A program made the translations under genes and the position numbers. A stretch of DNA of 64,000 bases from Dothistroma septosporum (Eukaryota; Ascomycota; Dothideomycetes; Mycosphaerellales; Mycosphaerellaceae): contig NBZP02000006.1 in assembly GCA_002236755.2 (NCBI GenBank), positions 313,326 to 377,325 on the forward strand. Reading direction: 5' to 3'. This document shows, one piece after another, positions 34,014 through 44,335 of this stretch; positions within the stretch are counted from its first letter, which is position 1; every line of letters starts with the position of its first letter. Under the pieces are notes generated by a model. The model was not told the origin of the DNA and ran no database searches. It saw only the letters and a list, made by a program, of their open reading frames with translations.

Positions 34014-34063
34014 CCCCGATCGAGTGTACAGCACGCTGTACACTCGATGGGTCGAGATCGGGG
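34014..34063 (+). repeat. Nested inverted repeat
   Basis: An inner perfect inverted repeat has 14-bp arms, 34019-34032 and 34035-34048, separated by two bases. An outer pair, CCCCGATC at 34014-34021 and GATCGGGG at 34056-34063, encloses it. The structure could form a cruciform or an RNA hairpin. Function unknown. Confidence 0.8.
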
Positions 34064-34537
34064 TGAAGTGGTATACGTACAAGCGAGTTGTGCCAATCCT
34101 CAGTGTACGAGTAGAAACCCTGGTAGCTTTGGGCAGAAAAGTGCGACTGAAACACGATCGAAATACAAAAGCAACATGTAGGCGGATTGACTCTTTGCTT
34201 CAGAGCGAGCAAGACACTTCATACCATGTCGACAGCTCTCACTTCCATCGGCTCCTGACGACACACCTGTGCTTTCTCGCCTTCACAAATTTGGCTGCTG
34301 TGGAAACACTGGCTATATGTCTCGAACCGCGTAGCAGCCTTGCACTCATCGATCTCGGATGGCTTTGCGTACAACTTTTCGTAGTACTCCTCCTTCATCT
34401 TGTCTTCATCCTGCCAGCCAAAGGCTTGCTCTGGAGTTCTTCTAGCCGGCGCAAAGCTCCAACTTATTCTTCATCGCTTGATCCTGTCCCGGCATCGTGA
34501 TCGTGGTAGAGCTGTATTCCACCTCGCCGTGCTCGAC

Positions 34538-35167
34538 TCACTTCTCGATCCAACGTAGCACGTTTCCCAGCTTTGAGCAAAGGTGGCTGTCGCTGTCCTT
34601 ACCAGAGCGATCTGTCCGAATCAGAACCTGCTCCTGGTACGTGGCCTCGATGATGGGACGAACCGCCGCAATGACGCGACGTGATTCGGTTATGGCACTG
34701 AACGCCGCTGTCGAAGGGCGGGCAGGGTGTGGTTTGCCGTTTTTGAGCAGGTACCGGTACACGTGCTCGTCTACACGTTTGTCGCTGGAGCCCAATTCGC
34801 CCGCCACGAAGACTGAAAGCTCCTTCGGCATCTTCATAATGTGATACCACATGAACTCACTCGTCTGATCGCCGGCGCAGTGCATGCGATTGACCTTGAT
34901 TTGCAGCTCCTCGGTCTTGGTGCCTTTCGCATCGAGGAAGCAAGACGGAGCATAGGAGAAATTGGCAGTGGTGGTAGGCACAATCGCCTCGAGCCCAATG
35001 TTGATACGACGTGATTTGAGTGCACGATCCGGTAGCATGCCGAAGATCTTGCCCATTGACGGAGCACTGGAGAAGATCCCTATGTTCGGCAACGGATGCC
35101 AACAGAACATGGTGGGAAGGTGCGCGGGTCTCTGTACCAATCGAGTGTCCTGGCCACGTGTATGCAT
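34538..35167 (-). CDS. Hypothetical protein downstream of the NLR gene
   Basis: An open frame of 209 residues from ATG at 35167, or 190 from ATG at 35110, which has a stronger CCACC context. It contains PNIGIFSSAPSMGKIFGMLP, INIGLEAIVPTTTANFSYAP and RVDEHVYRYLLKNGKPHPA. The composition and sustained frame suggest coding sequence, but I recognise no family. An in-frame 48-nt stretch, 34860..34813, has GTGAGT and TTTCAG ends and may be an intron, which would shorten the protein by 16 residues. The start lies only about 90-150 bp past the NLR stop on the same strand, so it has almost no independent promoter space. Confidence 0.55.
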   Translation of the reverse strand: MHTRGQDTRLVQRPAHLPTMFCWHPLPNIGIFSSAPSMGKIFGMLPDRALKSRRINIGLEAIVPTTTANFSYAPSCFLDAKGTKTEELQIKVNRMHCAGDQTSEFMWYHIMKMPKELSVFVAGELGSSDKRVDEHVYRYLLKNGKPHPARPSTAAFSAITESRRVIAAVRPIIEATYQEQVLIRTDRSGKDSDSHLCSKLGNVLRWIEK

Positions 35168-35259
35168 CTCGCGAGTCGATCGATTTACTGAATTGGATCG
35201 TGGAAGCAGGATCGCAACATATGTCGTCACGAATGCCAGGCGCCAGCTGCACCCTACTA

Positions 35260-38200
35260 TCAGCTCTTCTCGACGTCACACGCTTCAAGCACGGTGTCAG
35301 CTCCAGGAGCAGTCGCCCCCTTTGCAACAACATCCTTCTCATCACTCTCCACCTTTCTCTCCTCGAAGTGTGCGCGAAAGTTTGTCTCCACCTCCGCAAT
35401 GTCGAGTAGGCCAATCACAGGGAACAGCCGACCACGCACGTTCTTGAAGAAGTCCGTCTCAATCTTCTCGCCATTTTTCGTGATCCACATCGTGTTCGCT
35501 TGCAGGTCGACACCACAGCCGAATGTATCCCCCGGCTCGCATCGTAGCTCGTCACGCTCTTCGACCTCGCCGGAACTCGCTCGGAAAGTTCCGTCATCAG
35601 TGTGGTACGCCCACGATCTAGCATGAGGAGCGCTTTGGCTTGGCTCCCACCCGGGAAACCGCAGTGCAGCAGCACCCAATGTACAGAATCCGATGGCGAT
35701 TGCTGGATATGGAGCCTGCTCGACACCCTCCATCTTCTTCGACAGCACTTCGAAGTAATACGACTTCAGATCACCTCGCAGCGGCTTGTCGGTCGAGATG
35801 GCAGCGAGGGCCGGTGACGAGCATTTCAGCGACTTTCCCGTAGCATCGACGTCAACGTGAGCAGGTACGTTTACCCAGCGTGTTGGCAATGTATCCATCC
35901 TGGCAGAGTCCACACGCTGCAAGAACTGTTCTGCTTCCGTGTGGCCAAAGCTTCTCGCGAGCATCAATGGGGTCCATCCAAAGCTATCGGCCTTTGTAAG
36001 ATCAGTCTGGAGGATATGAAGCTTCTCAAGAATCCGCCTACTGCCATTCGCAGCAGCTGATGAGTGTAGATCTTGATCTGTGACAGCGGAACCAGGGTCC
36101 TTGTCAACCAGCAGTGCGATCGTGTCCTCGAAGTGCTGCTGTCCCGATAGCACCCAGCGCGCACAGGCAAGCTCCAGCGCAGTCTTTCCATCTTTATCCT
36201 TGATAGTGGCATCTGCTCCATGGTCAAGCAGAAGGCGAGTAGCGCCTACTTGACCCCAGTAAGCCGCCGCATGAAGTGCCGTCCGGCGTTTGCGATAGTC
36301 TGCTTGGTCGATGACCAGTCGGCGTTCGGCATCGTCACTACCCTTGGTGATGGTCAAGATCTTTTCTATGGCACGCTCAAACCCGTGCGCTGCTGCCTGG
36401 CGTAGAGGCGTACGCCCACGTTTGGTCACCTTGTTGATCTCCATCGCCTTGTAATCGGCGGCGACAAGCGCGTCCAGCACCACCTGCACCGTCTCTGCAT
36501 TGAAACCAAGACAGGCGAAGAAGAGCGGAGTCCGATCGTGTTTGTCGAGGATGTTTGGATCAGCCTTCCACTTCAAGAGCGTCGTTACGCATTCCGTGTA
36601 TCCCGACCACGCAGCTTGGTGCAGTGCTCGCCTACCCCAATTGTTCGGATCATCAATGTCGGTCACTTTTGGCAGGATGATTTCCATCGCTGCGTGATCT
36701 CCGGCGATGCTTGCTTCATATAGAGGACGCTCAGAGTCTTTATCCTCAACATTGACATCGGCACCGCGGTCAATGAAGCTAGCCAGAATATCGGCCGGTA
36801 CTTCTCTCCTGCTCATCAGAACGTGCAGAGGTGTCTCGCCAGCATTATCCTCGACGTTGATGTTGGCACGATTGCCATACACATCTTCCCGTAAAAGAAG
36901 GTCGAGTACCTTGACATCTTCGGCGGTGTCAGCAAAATAATGCAAGATCGACCACCCGTTCACTATGTCAATAGTATCGAGCTTGGCGCCATGTCGAACG
37001 AACAATTCCATGCACTCGAGAGTCGGATTCGTCCACAGCCAAGAGTGCACAGCCGGCATGCGTTGATCAGTCTCTGCGTTTGAGTCGGCACCTTTCTGCA
37101 ACAGTAACTCCAGGATCTCCTTGGTACCATACCCTCGAGCCGCTGCCTGTAGCACCGTCCTGTCGTTACAAACTTCTGTCAGGCTTTCGCCTCGGTCGAT
37201 CAAATGCTCGGTCCAGCTCGTCAAAGCTAGGAACGCGGCGACGTGAAGTGGCTTCCACGTTCCACGCTCCCATGGCAATCCGAGATGTTCGTCTACCTCT
37301 TGTTGGTTAAAGAGTATAGCCTGACACTTCGCGAAATCTTGGGTGCGCTCGAACGCCAGACAATCCAAAAGCTCGAGAAGAACCTTCCACCGGGGGTGGT
37401 CAATCCTCTCCTCGCGTGTCCATAAAGTTTCCGCCCGTTTGATATGGTCGTACCAGTGAAGCATCTCATAACGGAAATACGGGGCTAGCCAAGCCCCCAG
37501 GTCGAAAGTGTTCGCGGTATCGTTATCGGTGGAGGACGTGTTGATTTTGAAGATATCAGGACTGCGGTCTTCGTCATCGGCACTATCATCTGCGTCATCC
37601 TCGGCCTCTGGTGCTGACAACGATGTCGCGCTAGATGTCAAGTTCTGTGTTTCCACGTTGCTTGATGCGGCCGACTTATCCTGCTCACTACCAGTGGAAG
37701 AAGTGGTGGAATTTGTCGTCGACATGGTGGATGTTGCTGCCGCGGCTTCATCGGCCACACGATCCACGTCATTTTTCCCCTCGGTCTTTAGGACTTCATT
37801 CTTGGTCTTGTCCTCAGGTGTCGAGTCGTTCGCTACAGGCCACGCGTGGTATCGTTTCCAGAATAGTGGGTTGCAAAGGGTTTGAACACAAGTGATCGCA
37901 AGCTCGAGATGCGCCTCCTTTTCGGAAAAGCTCAAACTTTGAGGCGAAGCCATGTTCAATTTGCAGTGCGCACACGGAGAGAAGCAGCTTGTCGTTGACC
38001 GGGCAAGGCTCTCTGTCGACCGTAGACAGAACTGTTTGATCTGCGCCGCGTCCTTCACACCCACCACGCATTGGTCGAAATCGTCTTTCCAGAAGCTGAG
38101 AAACGCACTTCCAGCTGTGCTGAGCTGCTGCATCTGAAGCTCTGACGCGTGTGACTGTTTCGGATCGTCCTCTTTGACCGCACTGAGATCTTCTTCAGTC

Positions 38201-40170
38201 GGCTGGCTTGAATATGTCCCGTTGAACGCCTCCATGATCTCCAAAGCCTTGACAGGTTCGTACGTGAATAGAGTCCAGGAAAGAGCTGTTCGCAGAAGAG
38301 CTTGGTAGTTGGTAGGCAAAGCGCGCACTGCCTGAACATAAGTCTCGTCCATACCGTAGGGTAAATCGTCAAGACGCTCCGACAATGGGCCTTGGAAAGG
38401 TTCTCGTATGAATGGGACCGCGATCTGATCAACATATTTGAAAATCTGTCCGGCTCGACCCAAGATAGCGTCCTTGGCTTCCGTCTTCTGTGCTTCGCTC
38501 CATCCAGAGAGATTTGCCAGCTCCGTGGTTATCTTCAAGGCCACATCCGCTTGGTTGTGGTCTCCCACATCGATAGACTTCTCGTTGCCGACTAGTTCTT
38601 GATATATGCTGGGTCGGGAAGCTCCAGCCAAGATGCAGATGGATCTCTGCTGGAGACCATCGACATTCGTACGCTTGATAGCATCTTGAAGATCATCATA
38701 GAGAACACGTTGATCCTCATCACTCATGCGGTCGACATCGTCCAAGACAATGACCACGTCCTGCTTCAATTCTGTGGATAGCCTGGTCAAGGCTTCGCCA
38801 AGCTCTGGCATTGAATCGTCCCGTTTATTGTTCTGCTTTACTTTGCTGACCTTGTTCTTCTTCGGGTTGTCGAATACCTTGTTGCACGTATCGAGGAGTA
38901 TCGCATTCGATTCGTCCTGGGAAGCCAGCTCGAACAATTGGTAAATGATCGTGTTCCTGATACGGCTGACGCTCTGAGGAGAATCGTCGCCTGTCTCTCC
39001 GCTGTTAGTCATTCCACAGGACAAGTACTGCACAGCACGCGGTGCGGATGCCTCTTCTGCTGTAAGTTCGTTGAAGATTGAGGCAAGGAGCATTGATTTC
39101 CCAACACCTTCTACGCCTGTGATGCAGAGAGACCTGCTGCTGCTTGACTCCAGCCACTTCGCATACAGTTCGTGGCTAGAAAGCCAAGAGCATGTGCCTT
39201 CCAATTGACGATCTAGAATCCTTTCCAGACGGCCTCGAGATTTCTCCAGTGGCTGCAGTTGTTTCTTGATCTCTTCAAATCTTTGCATCGCCCAGTCCCA
39301 TTGCGAACGTGGCTTCGAGCCTGCTTTAATGTCGTTCAGTTGAGTCTTAAGCTCTTCTTGGAAAGCCAATTGAGACTGAATGAACTCTTCAGAGATTTTC
39401 TGAAAATTCTTGATGTCTTCGACATTCGCTCTGATGGCCTCTGCTGCATCCGCTACTTCGCCAAGCTGTTTTGCAGTTCGGTCCTGGAAAGCACCTTCGC
39501 TCGCTTCAAGCACCTTTTGCTTCTGTGTGCGGAGCCTCTCGGTGCGGGCTGAAAACTTGCTCAACTCCTGGCCGGTAAGGTCTTTCAGAGCATGGCGGAG
39601 TCGAGCTAGACCACTCGCGTCCAAGTGGCGATGGATCGAAAACGCGAGCTCAAGCATGGCCACGTATGTTTCGGCAATATCCTTGTACAACTTGTTGAGC
39701 AGCTCGGACGGTTGAAAGCCTTTCTTGTACCTCTCGTCGTACAGTCGATCGTAGTGACTTATGAGTACCATCATCTCAGTCATGTCGCTCAGTCCAGCGC
39801 CAAAAAGGCCGTAGAGCGCATAGTTGTTCTGGATTGCTCCGAGCCCAAGACTGACTGCGAACCAAGCGGTGGCTACGGATTCGGGCGCCTTTGTCATCAC
39901 GAAATCGCCGACCATGACAAAATTTTGTATGTTGTCGAGGATATTGCTTATCCATGATGGGTCGATCTTCTTGCCGCCAATCTTTGCTTGACCATATTTC
40001 TGGCCTGCATCTTCCCGGAGAGACAATCCGCTTTGGCGAGCATCAGCCGGGCTGCCATTGCTTCGGAGAAATGCGTCCAGTCTCTGTTGGTCCCTGATGT
40101 CCTTGACGCGACTTTGTGCCACTTTTTGGAACTCAGAGAGGCCTGTCTGATACAGACTTGGCTGTGCCAT
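35260..40170 (-). CDS. NLR-type receptor: NACHT-like ATPase, ankyrin repeats, C-terminal SPRY
   Basis: A single 4.9-kb frame of 1636 residues without introns. Residues about 70-170 resemble the fungal STAND N-terminal (Goodbye-like) region (NIQNFVMVGDFVMTKAPESV, AWFAVSLGLGAI), followed by helices to about 340. The ATPase has Walker A GVEGVGKS at 352-359, Walker B VVIVLDDVDRM near 472-482 and a sensor-like LAGASRPS near 512. An acidic, Ser/Thr-rich linker lies near 800-900. About ten ankyrin repeats cover roughly 990-1420, for example TWKPLHVAAFLALTSWTEHL and TALHAAAYWGQVGATRLLLD. Residues about 1465-1605 form a SPRY domain (SYYFEVL, AIAIGFC, SWAYHTDDG, FGCGVDL). Fungal NLRs sense non-self or damage and can trigger heterokaryon incompatibility or cell death. 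The ligand is unknown. Confidence 0.87.
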   Translation of the reverse strand: MAQPSLYQTGLSEFQKVAQSRVKDIRDQQRLDAFLRSNGSPADARQSGLSLREDAGQKYGQAKIGGKKIDPSWISNILDNIQNFVMVGDFVMTKAPESVATAWFAVSLGLGAIQNNYALYGLFGAGLSDMTEMMVLISHYDRLYDERYKKGFQPSELLNKLYKDIAETYVAMLELAFSIHRHLDASGLARLRHALKDLTGQELSKFSARTERLRTQKQKVLEASEGAFQDRTAKQLGEVADAAEAIRANVEDIKNFQKISEEFIQSQLAFQEELKTQLNDIKAGSKPRSQWDWAMQRFEEIKKQLQPLEKSRGRLERILDRQLEGTCSWLSSHELYAKWLESSSSRSLCITGVEGVGKSMLLASIFNELTAEEASAPRAVQYLSCGMTNSGETGDDSPQSVSRIRNTIIYQLFELASQDESNAILLDTCNKVFDNPKKNKVSKVKQNNKRDDSMPELGEALTRLSTELKQDVVIVLDDVDRMSDEDQRVLYDDLQDAIKRTNVDGLQQRSICILAGASRPSIYQELVGNEKSIDVGDHNQADVALKITTELANLSGWSEAQKTEAKDAILGRAGQIFKYVDQIAVPFIREPFQGPLSERLDDLPYGMDETYVQAVRALPTNYQALLRTALSWTLFTYEPVKALEIMEAFNGTYSSQPTEEDLSAVKEDDPKQSHASELQMQQLSTAGSAFLSFWKDDFDQCVVGVKDAAQIKQFCLRSTESLARSTTSCFSPCAHCKLNMASPQSLSFSEKEAHLELAITCVQTLCNPLFWKRYHAWPVANDSTPEDKTKNEVLKTEGKNDVDRVADEAAAATSTMSTTNSTTSSTGSEQDKSAASSNVETQNLTSSATSLSAPEAEDDADDSADDEDRSPDIFKINTSSTDNDTANTFDLGAWLAPYFRYEMLHWYDHIKRAETLWTREERIDHPRWKVLLELLDCLAFERTQDFAKCQAILFNQQEVDEHLGLPWERGTWKPLHVAAFLALTSWTEHLIDRGESLTEVCNDRTVLQAAARGYGTKEILELLLQKGADSNAETDQRMPAVHSWLWTNPTLECMELFVRHGAKLDTIDIVNGWSILHYFADTAEDVKVLDLLLREDVYGNRANINVEDNAGETPLHVLMSRREVPADILASFIDRGADVNVEDKDSERPLYEASIAGDHAAMEIILPKVTDIDDPNNWGRRALHQAAWSGYTECVTTLLKWKADPNILDKHDRTPLFFACLGFNAETVQVVLDALVAADYKAMEINKVTKRGRTPLRQAAAHGFERAIEKILTITKGSDDAERRLVIDQADYRKRRTALHAAAYWGQVGATRLLLDHGADATIKDKDGKTALELACARWVLSGQQHFEDTIALLVDKDPGSAVTDQDLHSSAAANGSRRILEKLHILQTDLTKADSFGWTPLMLARSFGHTEAEQFLQRVDSARMDTLPTRWVNVPAHVDVDATGKSLKCSSPALAAISTDKPLRGDLKSYYFEVLSKKMEGVEQAPYPAIAIGFCTLGAAALRFPGWEPSQSAPHARSWAYHTDDGTFRASSGEVEERDELRCEPGDTFGCGVDLQANTMWITKNGEKIETDFFKNVRGRLFPVIGLLDIAEVETNFRAHFEERKVESDEKDVVAKGATAPGADTVLEACDVEKS

Positions 40171-40997
40171 GTCGAGCGCGAGTCAACAGACTCACAACCG
40201 TAAGTGTGGCGGTCGATTCGTCAGACTATTGATGAATGGTCAGTGTATACGATGGCCCAGCACAGCATTTAAGCTGGATCACAAGTGGTCTGTCAGGCGT
40301 CCAGCCAGCTGAAGTACTAGGCGCTTGGTGGCGCCCGCCATCACATATTTAGCCTCGCATACCATCTGAAGGATTTGATCTGCACGGTGCATGATACTGT
40401 ACACGATCGCATATGCCTTCCATGCATGGATGTTGTGGCCGTACATGGGCATGCTATGGCCTCGAAATAGTCATGGCCATGGTCCCCGGAAGTGGTGGTG
40501 AATTGACCTAGTCCTCAGCCGCACGAGTTAGCCTTGACTCTTACTCGTTGATGCGGCACGCGCAGCAAATGTCGTAGCAGCATGACTGCAATTGTCAGGG
40601 ATATAGATTGAGCGGCGTCTTCAGTGCTGGCGCTGGGGAGACATTCTGGTTGCGGTGTAGCAGAAAAGCCTGAATGTTTGGTTACAAGAAGCGAAGTCGT
40701 GGCCCAAGCGGTCGCTTTCTCTCTTGCGCTGAACAGTATCTCTGCCAACGAGAGCCATGTCGTGCAATGTCGTATATGGGAATTTGAAAGTGAAAGAGGA
40801 CAGGAACAGGGCAAGATCGAACAGCACGACTGAAGAACACGAAAGGGACGCGTTACGCGTCTCTCATCAAATCTCATCAAATATTGGCGGCACAACGACT
40901 TGCATTTCGTTCGTTCAATATGGTTACGGAATTGCTCAATGCTTTACAGCTCCAGACGATTTGAATGTAGGATTGACTCTGTGTCTCTAGACGATGC
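40171..40997. other. Intergenic, NLR promoter side
   Basis: About 830 bp between the NLR start and the end of the carnitine carrier gene, both on the minus strand. No further gene recognised. Confidence 0.45.
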
Positions 40998-42121
40998 TTA
41001 GAATACCTTGTTCATCGCTTGATGAGCCAGCTCGACACCCAAGAACGTCGCCGCGTTAGCAGGCACAGCTCTCGCCATAGCCGGACCAACACCCGGAAAG
41101 AAAGCTTTGACACCACCCCTTCCATAGAGCTCCTTTATACATGCGCTTATACTCTGGTTGCCCTCAGCACTCTGCAACCTGCTCTTGACGGTGTCAACCG
41201 GGAACACAGCAGTCCACATAGCCACACCAGCCGCACCACCAGCCGTCATGATCGCCGTCAGACTCAACTGTCCCGGCTTGCCAGTCTCGGGATCTTTGGG
41301 TGTTAGACGACGCTTGATGACTTCGTAAGTTGCGAAGTATGCTGCTGAACCGGGGCCATCGCGAGCGAGCGTCATGAACGAGCCGCGGTAGACGCTGCGA
41401 ATGCCGCCCTCTTTGTAGAGTTGGCGGACGACGTCCATGCCACCGGAGTAGCGGGGTTTCTCGCCGGGTTTGAGCTCTTTCTGGCCTTGGATCTGGAGAA
41501 TGATTTTGACGCGTTCGAAAGGGGCGGTGATGAGGGTCATGGGAATGGCGGAGAAGAAGCCTGTCGTTACGCTGTCAGTACAGACAAGGATCGAAGAGTA
41601 ATGGTCAACTTGCCTGCGCACGATACCTGTCCTACGCTGTACTGCCCATTCTCAACAGTCGAGAAGTTGTCCACCAGCTGCTTGCCCACGCCGTATGCCC
41701 AGAAGTTCACAGCGAACATGGGTGTCACTCCCACCAACGGCGCGCTCACACCAGCATAGAGTCCTCTCACTGGTCCTTCTCGTGCAATTGTCTTCCTCAC
41801 CACATCCATAGCTCCCGTGTAGACTCCCTTCTCGGCTGTCTGTAACCGCACCTTTACCAGATCGAAGGGATGTCCGACAACTACTGCACAGAGTCCTCCT
41901 ACACCACCAGCGACGAAGTCTCGTAACGACTGGAAGCTCTTCTTTGCTGCTTGGTCCACGACTTCTTTGACCTCTTCTCTTGACTTGGGGACTTTGTCGT
42001 ACGCATGTTGTAGCTGCTGTTGTGCTTGTTCTTTCACTTGGTCGGCGGAGGGAATCTGTTGCTTGAGCGGTTCTGTATTGCCCTTTGCTGCCTGCTTGAT
42101 GTTCTCTGAGGTGTTCGTCAT
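40998..42121 (-). CDS. CRC1: Mitochondrial carnitine/acylcarnitine carrier
   Basis: Two exons, 42121..41614 and 41560..40998, encode 356 residues. The intron 41613..41561 starts GCAAGT and ends ACAG, a GC-AG intron; the only reading that keeps the family sequence intact (VSCAG joined to FFSAIPMTLITAPFERVK) needs it. The N-terminal 60 residues are polar, Gln/Lys rich and probably outside the core. Three mitochondrial-carrier repeats follow with signatures HPFDLVKVRLQ, APFERVKIILQIQG and FPVDTVKSRLQ. It exchanges acylcarnitine for carnitine across the inner membrane, bringing acyl and acetyl units to the matrix, as in Crc1/AcuH. The middle signature with Glu-Arg is the mark of this carrier type. 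Confidence 0.94.
41561..41613 (-). other. Non-canonical GC-AG intron
   Basis: 53 nt on the minus strand, donor GCAAGT, branch-like CTGAC about 14 nt from the acceptor ACAG. No GT donor in this exon gives the right phase (1) for the downstream exon. Confidence 0.8.
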
Positions 42122-42824
42122 GCTGGGCAATGCCAGTCGCGTGGCTGGTTCGTTTTACGTTGCTGAGGTTGGAGGGCTGTTCAATTGCTCTTTGGGAGCA
42201 AAGGGAAGCTGTGGTTGGGAGTGAGATAGGCAAAGACACAGGACTTACGCACTCATCGTGAACAAGTGAGGAAATTGTGAGAAGAGCAGTTCTACGAGAA
42301 AAATGGTATGCATGTGAACGCTAGCATTGGCTTGCCGTGGCAGAAGCCATAAGCATGTCTACTGCCGAGGTGAAACTCTGTGATCCTGCAAACGCCGACC
42401 TTTTTCCGGCAACATCACCACTTCGTAGCCCCTCCTAGCAACGTGATCAACGTCTTCGGCCTGACAACTGCAGCATCAACGCCAATTGTATGCAATGGTA
42501 GCCATCCGCTGCTTGAGCTGCTGAACCTTACGGTCCCTGTCGTTGCGCAACTCCAGAAGCTGTCACTCTCCCTGCGTGATAGCAAAGCCATTCGGGAACT
42601 GGATATACCTGCCCGATGGATCTGTCAGCCGTTGATGCGATCACTCGGGAGCAATCTGTGCTTGACCTACCCAGAATGACAGCACCCATGGCGATGTCAG
42701 AAGAGATCATTCAGCCTGCGCAGTACTCCTGCTTCACGAGATCGGCTACGTCGCCGCACAACACGCCCGTCTCCTTTTCGATAGTATGCCTGCTGGTCGA
42801 CATCCTCCCATCTCGTCCTGTTCC
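42122..42824. other. Intergenic, carnitine carrier promoter side
   Basis: About 700 bp containing the promoter of the carnitine carrier and the 3' end of the F-box gene. A segment at 42711-42800 on the minus strand (KETGVLCGDVADLVKQEY) may be a last exon of that gene. Confidence 0.4.
42365..42370 (+). promoter_or_regulatory. Possible fatty-acid regulator site CCGAGG
   Basis: CCGAGG, the complement of CCTCGG, lies about 244 bp upstream of the carnitine carrier start. CCTCGG is the core bound by FarA/FarB/Ctf1-type regulators of fatty-acid use in filamentous fungi. A single six-base match is expected by chance, so support comes only from the fitting neighbour gene. Confidence 0.3.
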
Positions 42825-43486
42825 TCAGCGCCTCATGATGGAAATGTTGGAACCACGAACCATCACCACAACTACTTCCCGGACAGGCGGATCGGCCAGC
42901 TGCATGCTCCACCATGTGGTACTCTCTGTAACAGTATGAATGCGGCAGCCCATCGAGATTTGGATTCGTGTTGAATGTATAGAATTAATACCGTGGAGTG
43001 TTGGCAATATCGAGCGGTGGAAGCGAGCTGTGCCATCGGAGGATGGTCGACTCAACTACCAATCGCTTGATCAAAAGCGCCAAGGTCAGAGAGATGCAGC
43101 AGGAGAGGGTTGAGGTAGTGAATCCGCATTGCCTCATCCTGTCTAAACCCTTTGTCTTCATCGACCTTGATATACTCCACGGCGTCTTGAACCTTGACGG
43201 GATACGGTCCATTCCAGCTCCAGGTGGTCGGTATGGTCTTCGGGTTCGGGCGTTGGAACAGAGCTTGCTGGCATGAAGGCGAGGTCTTGATGACGGTGTT
43301 GAAGATCTTGCATACGTGCGAGGTTGTGAGGAGCTGCCTCGGTATGAGGTACTCGAAGACCTGCTCCATCAACTTGACAGTGTTGAGAACCGCCTGTGTT
43401 GCAGCTTCCGGCGCATCTGTGCTGATACTGGGCTTGTGCTGATTCGCGGGGTAGAATTTTGGTGCTGGGGCTGAGAGGATGTGCAT
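42825..43486 (-). CDS. F-box domain protein
   Basis: Exons 43486..43060 and 42925..42825 give 175 residues, ending at the stop at 42825. Residues about 30-75 form the F-box (KLMEQVFEYLIPRQLLTTSH, then VCKIFNTVIKTSPSCQQALF). The last part carries STTWWSMQLADPP, the Trp-Met-Leu-x-Pro-Pro motif that follows in the F-box family of Mycosphaerella-type fungi. The intron of 134 nt ends TTACAG and keeps phase 1. Further splicing to KETGVLCGDVADLVKQEY near 42720-42780 is possible and would replace the last residues. Likely a Skp1-binding adaptor; substrate unknown. Confidence 0.62.
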
Positions 43487-44335
43487 GATGGTGGTGTTAT
43501 CGTGACGATGGTGCTTGTGTATGGCGGGGAGAAAGGTAAGAGTCGAAGGTGGTCACTGTGCGACAAGTGGGCGCTGATGGAGAATCTGCATGTGATATAT
43601 ACGGCTAGTGGGCGCCACGTTGCCGAGTTGATAGCACGCCGTCCGAGGGCTCGAAGGTCATTCAAACGACTGTGACTTCAGCCTCGGACGAGGATTGAGT
43701 CGCTTCAGCAAAATCGAGGTCGGTGTAACTTGCTTTCGGCTATATTTGGGAATTCGAAAGGAGCAGGACTTGATCTTCAAGCGTATGGACAACTCTCCCT
43801 TCCCATATGCATAGGCTGTTTGCTGGTATCAAACATGTCTTCCGACTGCTATCGAAGGATTACCTTTTCGGCTGCCTCGAGAATGTGCTATAACCGAGGA
43901 TCTGCTTCCCAGCCTGCCATCAGAACTCGTCTACAATGGACCTTCCATACCGCTCCAGTAGTGTCTGCTCGTAATGGATGAATGGCTTACTCAGGATACA
44001 AATCACGCTACGCTCATGAAAGGGCCCAGTCCATCCACACCGAGCGCCCGGGATACTTGCCGCTCACAAGTCTTTCAACCGCAAAGGTTACATCCATACG
44101 ATGGTGAATACTGGCGCTGCAAATATACCTTGCAGACTCCACAATGGTCTGTGAAGGGTCGTCTAATCTTGAAAATCGACACGAGACTCAAAGACAAAGG
44201 CTGGTTGCAATGTCTCGTTCTTTGTCTTTGAACGTGGCTGGTTCCGGACCATGCACCTACAATGGAAGCATGGAGTAGCAAAAAGCACTCGTGCCCCCTC
44301 TGTATAGGTTCACACGGCTGTCGGCTCATCACACG
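43487..44335. other. Divergent intergenic region
   Basis: About 850 bp between the F-box gene and the GH79 gene, which diverge. It holds the two promoters; no further gene seen. Confidence 0.45.

Larger units (their letters stand above)
32129..34537. other. 2.4-kb intergenic region with repeats
   Basis: No gene recognised between convergent malic enzyme and the small unknown gene. It contains a hexanucleotide repeat at 32765 and a nested inverted repeat at 34014-34063. Short frames here lack domains. Confidence 0.5.
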
